Source: Candidatus Komeilibacteria bacterium (GTDB lineage Bacteria; Patescibacteriota; Patescibacteriia; UBA1558; GWA2-36-10). From it: a stretch of 32,956 nt of DNA. Made by a program: the position numbers and the translations under genes. Positions 10,547 through 21,066 of the stretch are shown one piece after another. How positions within the stretch are numbered: the stretch's first letter is position 1; each line of letters begins with the position of its first letter. A model generated the notes under the pieces. That model was not told the origin of the DNA, did no database searches, and worked only from the letters and a program-made list of their open reading frames with translations. Location: positions 84,873 to 117,828 of the forward strand of contig JABHZY010000017.1 of the NCBI GenBank assembly GCA_018656065.1, given 5' to 3'.

Positions 10547-11127
10547 TTATTTTTGACTCGGGGGGAAATAAAAATTTAATTTTAGTAATTTTAGTAATTT
10601 TATTTACAGGATTTATTGCTTGGCAATGGGCAGCGAGCGACCCTTTTGCTAGTGTAGATATGGAAGATAATTTTTTAATAAAGATAGGAGAAGATGCAGG
10701 AGATTCTTTAGGCGCTGTAAAAAATTCTTTAGACCAAGGGAAAGAAGATACAAAAATAGTGATTGATGAATTGAGCAAACAAGAACAACAAGATCAGTTG
10801 TTCGAGGAAGCCCAAAAATATTTAGAAGCCAAAGAAAATTCTGATTTATTATTATCAATTAATCAAGAAGACTGTGAAGTTGAGGGTGGTGAATGGGATG
10901 TATGGGGGGATGATACAGAGGAGGTGTGTAATTTATTTACTACAGACGCAGATAAAGAATGTAATGATAGTAGTGAATGCGAAAGTATTTGTATAGTAGA
11001 TCTTCCAGAGATAGCTTTAAAAGATTTACCAATAGAAGTAGGCGGAAATTGCACCGCCAGAAGTATTGTACCAGGATGTTATTCATTAGTTGAAGAGGGT
11101 TTAGTTTATGGAATAGTTTGTGATTAA
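10543..11127 (+). CDS. Membrane-anchored Cys-rich hypothetical protein
   Basis: N-terminal TM segment LILVILVILFTGFIAWQW; C-terminal part with 8 Cys; overlaps the upstream stop by 4 nt. Confidence 0.7.
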   Translation: MIIFDSGGNKNLILVILVILFTGFIAWQWAASDPFASVDMEDNFLIKIGEDAGDSLGAVKNSLDQGKEDTKIVIDELSKQEQQDQLFEEAQKYLEAKENSDLLLSINQEDCEVEGGEWDVWGDDTEEVCNLFTTDADKECNDSSECESICIVDLPEIALKDLPIEVGGNCTARSIVPGCYSLVEEGLVYGIVCD

Positions 11128-11152
11128 TATATATCAAAAATTTTAAAAATAT

Positions 11153-13660
11153 ATGGTAACAAAGAAAAAAAACGTAAAGAAAGATAAAGAAAAAAAACCA
11201 AATCAAGATGTTTTGATAGATAACAGAGGAAATGTAGAACCTCTATCTATTGTAGAAGAAATGGAAACTTCATACATTGATTATGCTATGAGCGTTATTG
11301 TTTCACGTGCTTTGCCCGATGTTAGAGATGGTTTAAAGCCAGTTCATCGCCGTATTTTGTATGCTATGTGGACCATTGGTTTAAAACATAACGCTAAGTT
11401 TAGAAAATCAGCTACTGTAGTTGGTGAAGTGCTTGGTAAATATCATCCGCATGGAGACGCATCTGTTTATGCTGCCATGGCTAGAATGGCCCAAGATTTT
11501 GCTATGCGTTATATGCTAGTAAATGGTCAGGGAAACTTTGGTTCTATGGATGGTGATAGTCCAGCGGCCATGCGTTATACAGAAGCCAAGCTACAAGCTT
11601 TAGCTGAGGAGCTAATGTTTGATATAGAAAAAAATACTGTAGATTTTATACCAAATTATGATGGTTCACAGAAAGAGCCTAGAGTACTGCCAGCTAAGCT
11701 TCCAAATTTACTTCTAAATGGTACAACTGGTATCGCAGTTGGCATGGCTACTAGTATCCCACCTCACAATTTAGGAGAATTGATAGACGCTGTTACATTA
11801 CTTATAGACAAGCCAAAAACCACCATTGATGATTTGATGGAAATAGTTAAAGGCCCAGATTTTCCAACCGGTGGATTGATTTATAATATAGAAGATATAA
11901 AGACTGCTTATGCTACTGGGCGTGGTGGCATTGTGATGCGTGGTGAAGCTGAAATTGTAGAGCCAAAAGCTGGACAATATCAAATTGTTATTTCTTCTGT
12001 TCCTTTTCAAGTCAATAAAGCTAATATGCTAGAGAAGATTGCCCAGTTGGTAAAAGATAAGAAATTAGAAGGCATTAAAGATCTTCGTGATGAATCAGAT
12101 AAGGAAGGTGTTAGGGTAGTAGTAGATCTCAAGAAAGATGCTTACCCAAATAAGATTTTGAATAACCTATATAAGCATACACAATTACAAGAAAAGTTTC
12201 ATGTGAATATGTTAGCGCTTATTGATGGTATACAACCAAGAGTTCTCACCTTGCAGAGTATTTTAGAAGAATATATTAAACATAGACAAGAAGTAGTTGT
12301 TCGTCGTACTCAATTTGAATTGGATAAGGCCAAAGATAGAGCTCATATTTTAGAAGGTTTGAAAAAAGCCCTAGACAAAATTGATGCTGTTATTAAAACT
12401 ATTAGAGCTTCCAAAGATAAAGAAGTGGCTAAAGCCAATTTGATGAAGAAGTTCAAATTAAGCGAAAGACAAGCTGTGGCTATTTTAGAAATGAAGCTAC
12501 AATCTTTAGCTAATATGGAAAGAAAGAAGATTGAAGATGAATTGAAAGAAAAAAAGAAATTAATCAAAGAATTAGAAGCAATCTTAAAGAGTAAAAAGAG
12601 AGTGTTATCTATTATTAAAAAAGAACTTAAAGAAATTAGAGATAGATTTGCCGATGATAGAAGAACTAAGGTAGTTAAAGGTGCGATTGGCAAAATGAAC
12701 ACTAAAGATCTTATTCCAAATGAATCTACTGTAATTACCATGACTCATGATGGTTATATCAAGAGGCTTTCTCCAGAAACTTTCCGTACACAAGGTCGTG
12801 GTGGTAAAGGGGTGATAGGTTTGACTACTAAAGAGCAAGATGAAGTTCAGATTTTTATGTCTACTAGCACTCATGCTGATTTGATGTTCTTTACTACTAA
12901 AGGCAGAGTATTTCAATTGAAGGCCTATGAGGTCCCTCAACAATCTCGTACTTCTAAAGGACAAAATATTGTTAACTTTTTACAATTATCTCCAGAAGAA
13001 AAAGTTTCATCTATTATTCAAAGTGAAGATTTTAAAGTTTTCAAATATTTTGTAATGTTGACTAAACAAGGCGTAATCAAGAGAGTAGAAATGTCTCAAT
13101 TTAATAACGTCCGTCGCAGTGGCCTAATTGCCATGAAACTAAAAGGAGACGACGTCTTAAATTGGGTAAGGACTTCATCTGGTAAAGACGATATTATCTT
13201 AGCTACTGCCAAAGGACAAGCCATTAGATTTAAAGAAAAGAATGTTAGAGCTATGGGTCGTGGTGCTTCCGGCGTTAGAGCTATTCGTCTTAAAAAGGAT
13301 GATGTTATAATGGGTGTAGATCTTATACCTGATGGCAAATCAAATTCTGATGAGCAATTGATGGTAGTAATGGAGAATGGTTTTGGTAAGAGAACATCTG
13401 TTGCTTCATATAAAGTACAAGGTAGGGGTGGGTCAGGAATTAAGACTGCTCAAGTAACTACCAAGACGGGTGATATTGCTTCAGCTAAAATAGTGTCTAC
13501 TCGGGTAGAAACAGAAGATATAATTATTATTTCCAAAAAAGGACAAGTAATTAGATTACCTATTAAATCAGTTAATGTCTTAGGACGAGCCACTCAGGGA
13601 GTTAGATTAATGAAATTTAAAGATAGTGACGACCGGGTTTCATCAGTGACATTTATATAA
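11153..13660 (+). CDS. gyrA: DNA gyrase subunit A
   Basis: [59 protein letters not shown] (catalytic Tyr), C-terminal beta-pinwheel repeats with QGRGGKGV. Confidence 0.97.
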   Translation: MVTKKKNVKKDKEKKPNQDVLIDNRGNVEPLSIVEEMETSYIDYAMSVIVSRALPDVRDGLKPVHRRILYAMWTIGLKHNAKFRKSATVVGEVLGKYHPHGDASVYAAMARMAQDFAMRYMLVNGQGNFGSMDGDSPAAMRYTEAKLQALAEELMFDIEKNTVDFIPNYDGSQKEPRVLPAKLPNLLLNGTTGIAVGMATSIPPHNLGELIDAVTLLIDKPKTTIDDLMEIVKGPDFPTGGLIYNIEDIKTAYATGRGGIVMRGEAEIVEPKAGQYQIVISSVPFQVNKANMLEKIAQLVKDKKLEGIKDLRDESDKEGVRVVVDLKKDAYPNKILNNLYKHTQLQEKFHVNMLALIDGIQPRVLTLQSILEEYIKHRQEVVVRRTQFELDKAKDRAHILEGLKKALDKIDAVIKTIRASKDKEVAKANLMKKFKLSERQAVAILEMKLQSLANMERKKIEDELKEKKKLIKELEAILKSKKRVLSIIKKELKEIRDRFADDRRTKVVKGAIGKMNTKDLIPNESTVITMTHDGYIKRLSPETFRTQGRGGKGVIGLTTKEQDEVQIFMSTSTHADLMFFTTKGRVFQLKAYEVPQQSRTSKGQNIVNFLQLSPEEKVSSIIQSEDFKVFKYFVMLTKQGVIKRVEMSQFNNVRRSGLIAMKLKGDDVLNWVRTSSGKDDIILATAKGQAIRFKEKNVRAMGRGASGVRAIRLKKDDVIMGVDLIPDGKSNSDEQLMVVMENGFGKRTSVASYKVQGRGGSGIKTAQVTTKTGDIASAKIVSTRVETEDIIIISKKGQVIRLPIKSVNVLGRATQGVRLMKFKDSDDRVSSVTFI

Positions 13661-13665
13661 AATCT

Positions 13666-13690
13666 CAGCCCCCGCTCGTCGGGGGTTTTT
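13666..13690 (+). terminator. gyrA Rho-independent terminator
   Basis: CCCCCG-CTCGT-CGGGGG followed by TTTTT. Confidence 0.88.
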
Positions 13691-13745
13691 GAGCTCTATT
13701 TGTAAATAGCTTATATAAATGATAATCTTTAAATAATATAATATT

Positions 13746-14069
13746 ATGGATTTTGATAGATTAAAAAAATTTATTGATGAACAAGATATAAAATTAGATA
13801 AGTTATATAATAATTTTGATAATGATCAGCAAAAAAAGAATTTAGCTTATGCCGTGAAGTTGACAGAAGAAGTTGGCGAACTTAGTGATGAGATACTAGC
13901 TTATAATTCTTTTCAGCGACAGGAAAAATTAGATGTTAAAGGGAAAGATGATTTGGGAGATGAATTTGCTGATGTGATGTTAGTGTTGTTGTTACTTATG
14001 AAAAATATGGATATTGACATGGAAAAAGTTCTAAATAAAAAAATGGCCAAATTAGAAAAAAGAAAATAA
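13746..14069 (+). CDS. MazG-like nucleotide pyrophosphohydrolase
   Basis: [13 protein letters not shown]...[22 protein letters not shown]: EExxE...ExxD layout of the all-alpha NTP-PPase family. Confidence 0.85.
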   Translation: MDFDRLKKFIDEQDIKLDKLYNNFDNDQQKKNLAYAVKLTEEVGELSDEILAYNSFQRQEKLDVKGKDDLGDEFADVMLVLLLLMKNMDIDMEKVLNKKMAKLEKRK

Positions 14070-14070
14070 T

Positions 14071-15090
14071 ATGGGAGAGGATAGATTGACATCAGCTAAA
14101 GAACAAAATACAGATCACACTTGGGATCTAACTTTGCGTCCTCAAAAACTTAAAGATTATGTTGGTCAGGAACAAGTTAAAGAAAATCTTGATATTGTAC
14201 TTCAGGCTGCTCAAAGTAGGAAGGAACCTATAGATCATACATTGCTTTATGGCCCCCCAGGACTTGGTAAGACAACTTTAGCTCATATTATAGCTAAGGA
14301 GATGGGAGTGGGAGTTAAAGTAACCTCTGGCCCAGCTATTTCTAAAGCGGGAGATCTAGCAGCTATTATTACTAATCTTCAAGAAGGTGATATTTTATTT
14401 ATAGACGAGATTCATCGATTGAATAAAACAATAGAAGAAATTTTATATCCAGCCATGGAAGATTTTGCTTTAGATCTTATACTTGGCAAAGGTCCGTCTG
14501 CTCAAATGGTTCGACTTGATTTGCCAAAGTTTACTTTGATTGGAGCTACCACTAGATATAATTTGATTTCTTCTCCATTGAGAGATAGATTTGGAGTAAC
14601 TTTTAGATTAAATTTTTATAATAATGAAGAGCTGGCTCAAATTGTAAAACGCGCTGCTGATATTCTAGCAATTAAAATTGATGATAAGGCTACTCTTGAA
14701 ATTGCTAGCCGTAGTCGGGCTACGCCTCGTATTGCTAATCGTATTTTAAAAAGAGTACGAGACTATAGCCAAGTTAAAGGTGATGGTAACATTTCTTACG
14801 AACTAACTAAGCAAGCTCTTAATATGATGGCCATCGATAAGTTTGGCTTGGATGATTTAGATAGAAAATTATTAGCTGTCTTAGTAGAAAATTTTGGTGG
14901 TGGTCCAGTAGGGCTTAGTACTCTAGCAGCTTCTGTCCAAGAAGAGGCTGGCACCATTGAAGAAATATTTGAACCATACCTTATGCAGTTGGGTTTGCTT
15001 TCTCGTACTTCTCAAGGCAGGATAGCCACTGATAAAACTTATGAATATTTAGGTATAGATAGGGAAGGCGACAAAAATAAATTATTTTAG
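14071..15090 (+). CDS. ruvB: Holliday junction branch migration helicase RuvB
   Basis: [66 protein letters not shown]. Confidence 0.97.
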   Translation: MGEDRLTSAKEQNTDHTWDLTLRPQKLKDYVGQEQVKENLDIVLQAAQSRKEPIDHTLLYGPPGLGKTTLAHIIAKEMGVGVKVTSGPAISKAGDLAAIITNLQEGDILFIDEIHRLNKTIEEILYPAMEDFALDLILGKGPSAQMVRLDLPKFTLIGATTRYNLISSPLRDRFGVTFRLNFYNNEELAQIVKRAADILAIKIDDKATLEIASRSRATPRIANRILKRVRDYSQVKGDGNISYELTKQALNMMAIDKFGLDDLDRKLLAVLVENFGGGPVGLSTLAASVQEEAGTIEEIFEPYLMQLGLLSRTSQGRIATDKTYEYLGIDREGDKNKLF

Positions 15091-15096
15091 TTTGTT

Positions 15097-16404
15097 GTGA
15101 AAATTTTTAGACCAAAATTTAATACTACCAGCCTTTTATTGTTGGTATTTTTTATTTTGTGTTTTTTGAGTATTTTATGGCGTCCATCATGGCAAATAGG
15201 TGGTGATGGCTTTGGTTATTATTCTTATATTAGATCCTTTATTTTTGATAGAGATTTTAATTTAGCTAATGAATTTTCTTTATTCGATAGTTTATATAAT
15301 CATGATAGTGTAATTAGATGGCAAAGTTCAGTAAATCAGATAGCCAATCCATATGCTGTCGGTTCAGCTATATTATGGAGTCCTTTTATACTTATAGCCT
15401 TTATAATTTCTAAGTTATTTAATTTTTATGATCCGTATTTCATAGAGGGTTTTAATTTTCCTTATCAGGCAGCAGTGGCCATGGGTACTTGGACATATTT
15501 TTTGTTAGGCTTAGCTCTTCTTTTTAATACTTTTAGAAAAATTATTGGCGATAAATATGCTTGGCTAGGTATATTAGTTACCGTTGGCTTGTCGCCAGTA
15601 GTTTTTTATCTAGTTTATGAACCCAGTATGGCACACGGGCTAACAGTTTTTTCTGAAAGTTTGTTTTTTTATATAATTTTTAAAATTTACCAAGCGCATC
15701 AAGTTTATTGGAAAGATTATTTAATCTTAGGTATATCAATAGGGTTTTTATTTTTAATTCGTTGGCAAGATTTAATATTTGCTATTATTCCATTGATAAT
15801 AATATTGAGAAAAATTTATTTACAGAAAAATTATCAGCCATATTTAAAAGTTGTTATATTAGTAATAGCTAGTTTTATTTTAACTATCTCTCCACAACTA
15901 TTCATGTGGAAGCATCTATTCGGATCTTGGCTAGTAGTACCTCAAGGAGAATCTTTTTTTCATTTAACTAATCCGCATATTTGGCAATTTTTGTTATCTA
16001 GTCACCATGGTATGTTTGCCGTTCATCCCTTACTTATTTTTGCTATTATGGGCCTAGTATTATTTTATAGGCAAAATAAATTTTTGGCTGGCTTATTATT
16101 TTTAGCTTTAATAATTCAAATTTATATTAATAGTGCTCTCTATGATTGGTATGGAGGCGGATCCTTTGGAGCTCGTCGGATGCTTAGTAGTTTTTTTATA
16201 TTTGCCTTAGGATTTTCTTGGTTAATTAAGAGTATATTTAATAAAAAAATATTGTTAACTATATTAATAGCGCTAGTATTTACAGGAATTATCTTTAATG
16301 CTTTACTTATGGTGTCCTACGCTCGAGGAATTATTCCTTTAATAGATTTTACTACATATATAGAGCTATATTTAGCGCCTATTAAAGTATTAAATAGTTT
16401 ATGA
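15097..16404 (+). CDS. Polytopic integral membrane protein, possibly GT-C/glycosyltransferase-like
   Basis: GTG start; many TM helices; acidic residues in the first loop (GGDGFGYYSYIRSFIFDRD) recall GT-C enzymes. Confidence 0.65.
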   Translation: MKIFRPKFNTTSLLLLVFFILCFLSILWRPSWQIGGDGFGYYSYIRSFIFDRDFNLANEFSLFDSLYNHDSVIRWQSSVNQIANPYAVGSAILWSPFILIAFIISKLFNFYDPYFIEGFNFPYQAAVAMGTWTYFLLGLALLFNTFRKIIGDKYAWLGILVTVGLSPVVFYLVYEPSMAHGLTVFSESLFFYIIFKIYQAHQVYWKDYLILGISIGFLFLIRWQDLIFAIIPLIIILRKIYLQKNYQPYLKVVILVIASFILTISPQLFMWKHLFGSWLVVPQGESFFHLTNPHIWQFLLSSHHGMFAVHPLLIFAIMGLVLFYRQNKFLAGLLFLALIIQIYINSALYDWYGGGSFGARRMLSSFFIFALGFSWLIKSIFNKKILLTILIALVFTGIIFNALLMVSYARGIIPLIDFTTYIELYLAPIKVLNSL

Positions 16405-16973
16405 AGCCAAAATTATTATTACATTCTTGTTGTGCACCATGTTCAATCTATGTGCTTAAAGAATTAGCTAAAAATTATCAGCTATCTATTTTTTTCTATG
16501 ATCCAAATATTCATCCACGATTAGAATATATAAAACGTCGCGATGAAATGAAAACCTATGCTAAGAAGATTGGTCTATCATTTGAAGAAGGGGAATATGA
16601 TAGTAAAAAATGGTTTGTCAAAACAGCTGGGTTAGAAAATGAGCCAGAAAAAGGTAAACGTTGTGAAGTTTGTTTTGATATTAGACTGGGTGAGACAGCT
16701 AAAAAAGCTAGTAAAGAAAAATATGATCTTTGGACAACTGTGATGAGCATTAGTCCCCATAAAGATGTTGGGCAGATTAATTGTGTCGCTAATAAATTAG
16801 CTGATAAATATAAAGTTAAATTTTTAGAAGCTAATTGGAAGAAAAATAATGGTTTTAAAATTGGTTCACAAATGGGTAAAGAGGAGGGATTTTATAGACA
16901 AGATTATTGTGGCTGTGTTTATTCAAAATTAGCTAGAGAAAAAATAATTCAAGCTAGAAAAAATGAAGATTAG
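16401..16973 (+). CDS. queH: Epoxyqueuosine reductase QueH
   Basis: LLLHSCCAPCSIYV, FYDPNIHPRLEYIKRRDE, KGKRCEVCFDIRL, FYRQDYCGCVYS. Confidence 0.93.
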   Translation: MKPKLLLHSCCAPCSIYVLKELAKNYQLSIFFYDPNIHPRLEYIKRRDEMKTYAKKIGLSFEEGEYDSKKWFVKTAGLENEPEKGKRCEVCFDIRLGETAKKASKEKYDLWTTVMSISPHKDVGQINCVANKLADKYKVKFLEANWKKNNGFKIGSQMGKEEGFYRQDYCGCVYSKLAREKIIQARKNED

Positions 16974-18000
16974 TCTTTTTGATTATAATTTACCTAAAGA
17001 GCTTATAGCTCAACAGCAAATAAAACCGCGGGATCATTCGCGGCTTTTGATATTGGATAAAGCTAAGAACAAAATAGCTCATAAACATTTTTATGATTTA
17101 GTAGATTATTTAACAACTAATGATGTCTTGGTAGTTAATGAAACCAAAGTATTTCCAGCTAGATTGTATGGGCATAAAAAAACTGGTGGCAAAGTAGAAG
17201 TTTTATTAACTGAAAAACAAACCAAAGGGAATTGGTTGGCTTTAATTGGGGCTCGTAATTTAAAGATAGGTGATAGTATTTATTTTGATAAAAAATTAGA
17301 AGCTAAAATTATAAAAGATATAGACGGCAAGACTAAACAAATCAAATTTAATATCGCAGGTAAAAAACTAGAGACGATTATAGATAACATCGGTCATACT
17401 CCGCTACCTCCTTATATAAAAACCAAAGATAGCGCTAAAATAAAAAAAGATTATCAAACTGTTTACGCTAAATCTAGTGGTAGTGCAGCTGCTCCCACAG
17501 CTGGACTTCATTTTACTGATAGAGTTTTGAAAAAATTAGCCAAGCAAGGCGTTAAAATTTTTAAAGTCACTCTACATGTTGGTTTAGGAACTTTTGCACC
17601 AGTCGAAGTAAAGGATATTAAGAAGCATCAGATTCATCATGAGTGGGCTAGCATTGATAAGAAGACAGCTGATAATTTAAATAAACTAAAAAAACAAGGC
17701 AAAAATATAATAGCTATTGGTACTACTAGCGCTCGCACTCTTGAGGCTTTTTCTACTAAAACTAGCCAACTTAAGTCAGGCTCTAAATGGGTAGATATTT
17801 ATATTTACCCTGGTTATAAATATAAATTTGTTGATGATTTATTAACTAATTTTCATTTACCAAAAAGCTCACTACTGTTTATGGTTAGTGCTTTGGCTAG
17901 TCGGGAGTTAATACTCAAAGCTTATAAAAAAGCTGTAGCCAAGAAGTATAGATTTTTCTCTTTTGGTGATGCAATGTTGATTACTAGAGATAGATTATAG
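16963..18000 (+). CDS. queA: S-adenosylmethionine:tRNA ribosyltransferase-isomerase
   Basis: FDYNLPKELIAQQQIKPRDHSRLLIL, NETKVFPARLYGHK, GSAAAPTAGLHFT, LHVGLGTFAPVEV. Confidence 0.97.
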   Translation: MKISLFDYNLPKELIAQQQIKPRDHSRLLILDKAKNKIAHKHFYDLVDYLTTNDVLVVNETKVFPARLYGHKKTGGKVEVLLTEKQTKGNWLALIGARNLKIGDSIYFDKKLEAKIIKDIDGKTKQIKFNIAGKKLETIIDNIGHTPLPPYIKTKDSAKIKKDYQTVYAKSSGSAAAPTAGLHFTDRVLKKLAKQGVKIFKVTLHVGLGTFAPVEVKDIKKHQIHHEWASIDKKTADNLNKLKKQGKNIIAIGTTSARTLEAFSTKTSQLKSGSKWVDIYIYPGYKYKFVDDLLTNFHLPKSSLLFMVSALASRELILKAYKKAVAKKYRFFSFGDAMLITRDRL

Positions 18001-18011
18001 GATAGAGATTG

Positions 18012-18037
18012 TAACTGCCCTAAAAGGCAGTTTTTTT
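18012..18037 (+). terminator. queA Rho-independent terminator
   Basis: AACTGCC-CTAAAA-GGCAGTTTTTTT. Confidence 0.85.
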
Positions 18038-18040
18038 ATT

Positions 18041-18082
18041 AAAAAAAGAATCCCACCTGCCCCAATGTAGGTGGAATTCTAA
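18041..18082 (-). terminator. Minus-strand Rho-independent terminator
   Basis: Minus strand GAATTCCACCT...AGGTGGGATTC followed by TTTTTTT; ~170 nt downstream of the sulfatase stop. Confidence 0.7.
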
Positions 18083-18254
18083 GAAACTTCCATGTTCATA
18101 TTCAATTGTATTAATGATTATCTTTGTTCCAGATATTAAACAAGTAATTTATATTTTTTGTGCTTTTTCATGGAGCACGCTTTACTTATATTAATATTTT
18201 GACAAAGAATTTATAACAAAGAACTGGGGCATATGTATTATAGCATTCTTTAGA

Positions 18255-19973
18255 TTAATCTAAAAATTTATATAGAAATTCAAGAGATTCTTTTTCGCCG
18301 GTTGAAGACATAGATGGATTTATTTCCATGTCGTCGTTTTCTAAGTTATAAGAAATGATATTTTTATCAGTACTATTGTATTGATATTTCATATTTCCAT
18401 CTATAACGTTTATATATTTTTTAGAATACGGCTGGGTCATTATTATTCTTCTATTAGGTATTTTCCCATATTCTAATTCTGGTAAAAAAGAAGTAGCAAA
18501 TTTATTTTGAGCATCAATATCTAGTAAATCTAAAATAGTTGGCATAATATCCATATGACTATAACGATTTTCAATTAGCTTACCTTTATATTCTTCTTGG
18601 CCACCAAAAACAACTGCTAAAGGAGTTCTAAAGTTTTCTTCAAAAGCATTTTTTTGGACAAAGCTATTATCACTTTGTATGCCTACTGGCCAACTATTAT
18701 CACTTAGTACAAATAAGGTATAATTTTTTTCAGGGAATAATTCATTTATTTTGTCCCATGCTATTTTCAAGTACATATCTTGTAAAAAAATAGTATTAGA
18801 CATTATTTCCTTGTTATTTTCGGGAGCTTGATAAGGAACGGTATTTTTAAGCTCCTCGGGAGTGATAAATGGATAATGATTAGTAGTACCTACATCTATA
18901 TAGAAAAAATTTTTAGCTTGCTTTTCTTTTGCTATATAATTAAAAGCTTTTTCAAAAAATACGTCTTCACGATATCCCCATGAATATTTAGGTTCATCTG
19001 GATCCATTATGTCGTCATTATGCAATTCTTGAAAACCTATATTAGAGCTAAAGTCATTAGCCTTGGTAATCTCTAAACGTGATCCACCTTTGAACCAGTA
19101 GGTACTATAATCAAGTTTACTTAATAATCTTGGCAAACATAGAATATTTTTGTCTAACCCAGTATCTACTAGATTATTTTCAAAAGAATTTGGTAAAGAG
19201 CACAATATATTTTCATAGGCAGATTTTGTTTGAACACTATTACTATAATAATTTTTAAACAACACGCCATTGGAAGCTATTTCTAATAAAGTAGGTGTGT
19301 GTTTTTCATTTACCAAAAAACCATTTAAACTTTCTAAGTGAATAATAATTATATTTTCTAGATATTCAGGAGTAGTTGTGTTAATTTTTGGGCTTAAATT
19401 ATTATTGATTATGGATTTTTTTATAATTTTATCATAAGTATTTTCATAATATGATATAACACTATCATTATGTCGGGATGTTTTTATAAAATATAATAAA
19501 CCATTATCATACTTTTTTGGTTGTACAACTAGAGTAGTAATTATTATAAAAAATATTATCAAATAATAAAATTTAAATTTAAATTTAGGTCTTATTTTGT
19601 ATACTACCCAAGTATTGATAAGAGATATAAAAATAAGTGTTATAAGTATGTATTGAAAATGTTCCGTTATATAACTTATTTGACCTATATTTTTTTTGAA
19701 ATAAAAAAAATCAAGCTTGTTAGCGGTGGTTACGAAGTATATATCAAAAACAATATATAGATAATTAATTAAAGCCACAAATAATATAGCTAATATTTTT
19801 ATTTTTTTTAGAGCATATAGTATTAAAAGATCTATTGTGATTATTTGTAAGAAATTGTATAGCTCTAAAGTAATATTATTTTCAGGATAGTTATTAGATT
19901 TTAAGGTTATAAAAAACAAATTTATAAAAGCAAATATAAACAGTAGTAAAATTGTAATTATTTTGTTGATCAT
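18255..19973 (-). CDS. Membrane-anchored sulfatase/LtaS-like phosphoglycerol transferase family protein
   Basis: N-terminal TM helices then NIIIIHLESLNGF...TPTLLEIASNGVLFKNYYSNSVQTKSAYENILCSLP (Thr nucleophile context), LSDNSWP, YSHMDIMPTILDLL. Confidence 0.85.
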   Translation of the reverse strand: MINKIITILLLFIFAFINLFFITLKSNNYPENNITLELYNFLQIITIDLLILYALKKIKILAILFVALINYLYIVFDIYFVTTANKLDFFYFKKNIGQISYITEHFQYILITLIFISLINTWVVYKIRPKFKFKFYYLIIFFIIITTLVVQPKKYDNGLLYFIKTSRHNDSVISYYENTYDKIIKKSIINNNLSPKINTTTPEYLENIIIIHLESLNGFLVNEKHTPTLLEIASNGVLFKNYYSNSVQTKSAYENILCSLPNSFENNLVDTGLDKNILCLPRLLSKLDYSTYWFKGGSRLEITKANDFSSNIGFQELHNDDIMDPDEPKYSWGYREDVFFEKAFNYIAKEKQAKNFFYIDVGTTNHYPFITPEELKNTVPYQAPENNKEIMSNTIFLQDMYLKIAWDKINELFPEKNYTLFVLSDNSWPVGIQSDNSFVQKNAFEENFRTPLAVVFGGQEEYKGKLIENRYSHMDIMPTILDLLDIDAQNKFATSFLPELEYGKIPNRRIIMTQPYSKKYINVIDGNMKYQYNSTDKNIISYNLENDDMEINPSMSSTGEKESLEFLYKFLD

Positions 19974-19995
19974 TGTAGCTTAATTATATAACATA

Positions 19996-21066
19996 TTAAT
20001 TAAAATGAAAATGTACCGTATCTCCATCTTGCATAATATATTCTTTACCTTCCATGCGCATATGTCCAGCATCTTTAGCTTGATTCCAGCCCCCATCATC
20101 TAAAAGTAGTTGCCAATCAATTGCTTCGGCTCTAATAAAGCCATCTTCAAAGTCAGTATGAATTACTCCAGCCGCTTGAGGTCCTTTAGTGCCATTGGTG
20201 ATAGTCCAAGCCTTAGTTTCTTCAGGACCAGTAGTGATAAAAGTGATAAGATTTAATAATTTATAACTAGCCGTGATTAAATTATCTAAACCGCTAGCAG
20301 AAATACCTAATTCTTTCATATATTCTTTAGCTTCAGTTTCATCTAGTTCGGCTAATTCAGCTTCAGTTTTAGCACAAATAGAAATAGAGTTGTCCGGCAA
20401 GCCAATATCTTCACCAACATCAGATTCATCAATATTATATAAATAAATAATTGGCTTGATACTTAATAAATTAAGTTGTTTAATTAATTTAGCCTCTTCT
20501 TCATCAAGCTCTAAAGAATTAAGCATTTTATTATCCTCTAATTGAGTCTTAGCTTTTTCCATTAAAGCCTTTTCTTGATCTAGAACTTTTTCATAGGGAC
20601 CCTTCATCTTAGAAACTACTTTATCTAGATGTTTAGTTACTACATCGAGGTCAGCCATTATTAATTCCAGATTAATGATGTCTTTGTCATATTCAGGATT
20701 AATATCACCATGAACATGGGTGACATTTTTATCTGTGAAATGTCTAATCACTTGAACAATGGCATCTACTTCACGAATATTTGATAAAAATTTATTACCT
20801 AAACCCTCACCCTCAGAGGCACCCTTAACTAGGCCAGCAATATCTACAAACTCAATAGTAGTAGGGATAGTTTTGGCAGATTTAGATAGTTTAGTTAATT
20901 TATCTAATCTATCATCTGGTACGGCTACTACACCTACATTGGGATCAATAGTACAAAACGGGTAGTTTGATGCTTCTACCTTGTTTTTAGTTAATGCTTG
21001 AAATAGGGTGGACTTACCAACGTTTGGTAGACCAACAATTCCGACTGTTAGTTTTGAACTTGGCAT
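19996..21066 (-). CDS. ychF: Redox-regulated ATPase/ribosome-binding GTPase YchF
   Basis: VGIVGLPNVGKSTLFQALT, NYPFCTIDPNVGVV, FVDIAGLVKGASEGEGLGNKFL, C-terminal TGS domain. Start set at MPSSKLTVG (21066); the extra 21 residues in the ORF track are read from recombinase sequence. Confidence 0.95.
   Translation of the reverse strand: MPSSKLTVGIVGLPNVGKSTLFQALTKNKVEASNYPFCTIDPNVGVVAVPDDRLDKLTKLSKSAKTIPTTIEFVDIAGLVKGASEGEGLGNKFLSNIREVDAIVQVIRHFTDKNVTHVHGDINPEYDKDIINLELIMADLDVVTKHLDKVVSKMKGPYEKVLDQEKALMEKAKTQLEDNKMLNSLELDEEEAKLIKQLNLLSIKPIIYLYNIDESDVGEDIGLPDNSISICAKTEAELAELDETEAKEYMKELGISASGLDNLITASYKLLNLITFITTGPEETKAWTITNGTKGPQAAGVIHTDFEDGFIRAEAIDWQLLLDDGGWNQAKDAGHMRMEGKEYIMQDGDTVHFHFN

Noticed and set aside
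11798-13338. Several minus-strand ORFs inside gyrA
   Set aside because: Antisense to a clear gyrA gene with conserved protein motifs.
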